From Bacteroidota bacterium (lineage in GTDB: Bacteria; Bacteroidota; Bacteroidia; Bacteroidales; Prolixibacteraceae), in NCBI GenBank assembly GCA_023488865.1, contig JAMDDG010000282.1, positions 678 to 8,771 on the forward strand: a DNA stretch of 8,094 nt, read 5' to 3'. A model generated the notes under the pieces. It had not been told where the DNA came from and made no database searches. It was given only the letters and a program-made list of their open reading frames with translations. Within the stretch, counting starts at the first letter, position 1, and every line of letters begins with the position of its first letter. Positions 7,915-8,094 of this stretch are shown here, in pieces. Position numbers and translations under genes: made by a program.

Positions 7915-7955
7915 AAAACAATACTGCCATCTATCTTGATGGTCAGTATTGTTTT
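7915..7955. terminator. Long stem-loop, likely terminator (possibly bidirectional)
   Basis: The arms aaaacaatactg (7915-7926) plus ccatc (7927-7931) pair with gatgg (7938-7942) plus cagtattgtttt (7944-7955). The only imperfection is one bulged T at 7943, and the loop is the six bases tatctt. That makes a 17-bp stem, much the strongest inverted repeat in the window. The outer ends are A-run and T-run, so either strand gives a stem ending in U residues. It most likely stops read-through from the operon and from any gene beyond the right edge. A small mobile-element or processed-RNA origin is possible but unsupported. Confidence 0.6.
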
Positions 7956-8094
7956 ACAGGTACTGATGACAAAAAATTGAAGGAAGGGCGTGTAGAAGTA
8001 AAGTGACAGTGGATTGATCAAATAATCTTAAAATAGAAAATTGCCCTGCTGTCGGATGGGGTTGTTAAAAAAAAATAATATTTTTTGGCCCGTT
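7956..8094. other. Non-coding right end of the window, nothing recognised
   Basis: These 139 bases are A/T-rich and contain no credible open reading frame on either strand. The one forward ATG at 7966 meets a stop after four codons. A long A-run followed by an A/T-only palindrome-like stretch lies near 8068-8085. No promoter, RNA gene or repeat could be supported. Confidence 0.5.

Overview
The window holds a carbohydrate- or glycan-uptake locus of the Sus type, and nearly all of it is coded on the plus strand. It points clearly to the phylum Bacteroidota. The evidence is an ECF sigma factor and FecR-like anti-sigma factor pair placed before a SusC-like TonB-dependent transporter, a SusD-like lipoprotein and a DUF3823 lipoprotein. 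Start sites are A/T-rich with little Shine-Dalgarno character, as is usual in that phylum. A Bacteroidales or Marinilabiliales-like genome is plausible, but I cannot place it below phylum from this sequence alone.

Layout: 1-76 is a short upstream stretch with no gene. 77-679 encodes an ECF sigma factor. 680-867 is a non-coding gap with two inverted repeats. 868-1884 encodes a FecR-type anti-sigma factor. 1885-1977 is a leader with a GC-rich hairpin. 1978-5416 is a SusC-like transporter gene that is broken in the middle. 5428-7149 encodes the SusD-like partner. 7168-7860 encodes a DUF3823 surface lipoprotein. 7861-8094 is non-coding and carries two stem-loops that probably end the operon.

How the genes would work together: this is the cell-surface signalling form of a Sus locus. 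The transporter carries an N-terminal STN domain, which in this family touches the periplasmic part of FecR when ligand is imported. FecR then releases the ECF sigma factor, which raises expression of the transporter operon. SusC and SusD form the outer-membrane capture and import pair. The DUF3823 protein sits where SusE/SusF-like glycan-binding lipoproteins usually sit. No glycoside hydrolase, sulfatase or peptidase lies in the window, so the substrate cannot be named.

The most notable observation is the lesion in the transporter gene. A perfect 13-bp tandem duplication at 3482-3507 shifts the reading frame. Removing one copy restores one uninterrupted SusC of about 1141 residues. Everything around it is intact, so the lesion looks recent, potentially reversible, or an assembly error. 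I see no novel defence system, CRISPR array, mobile element or RNA gene.
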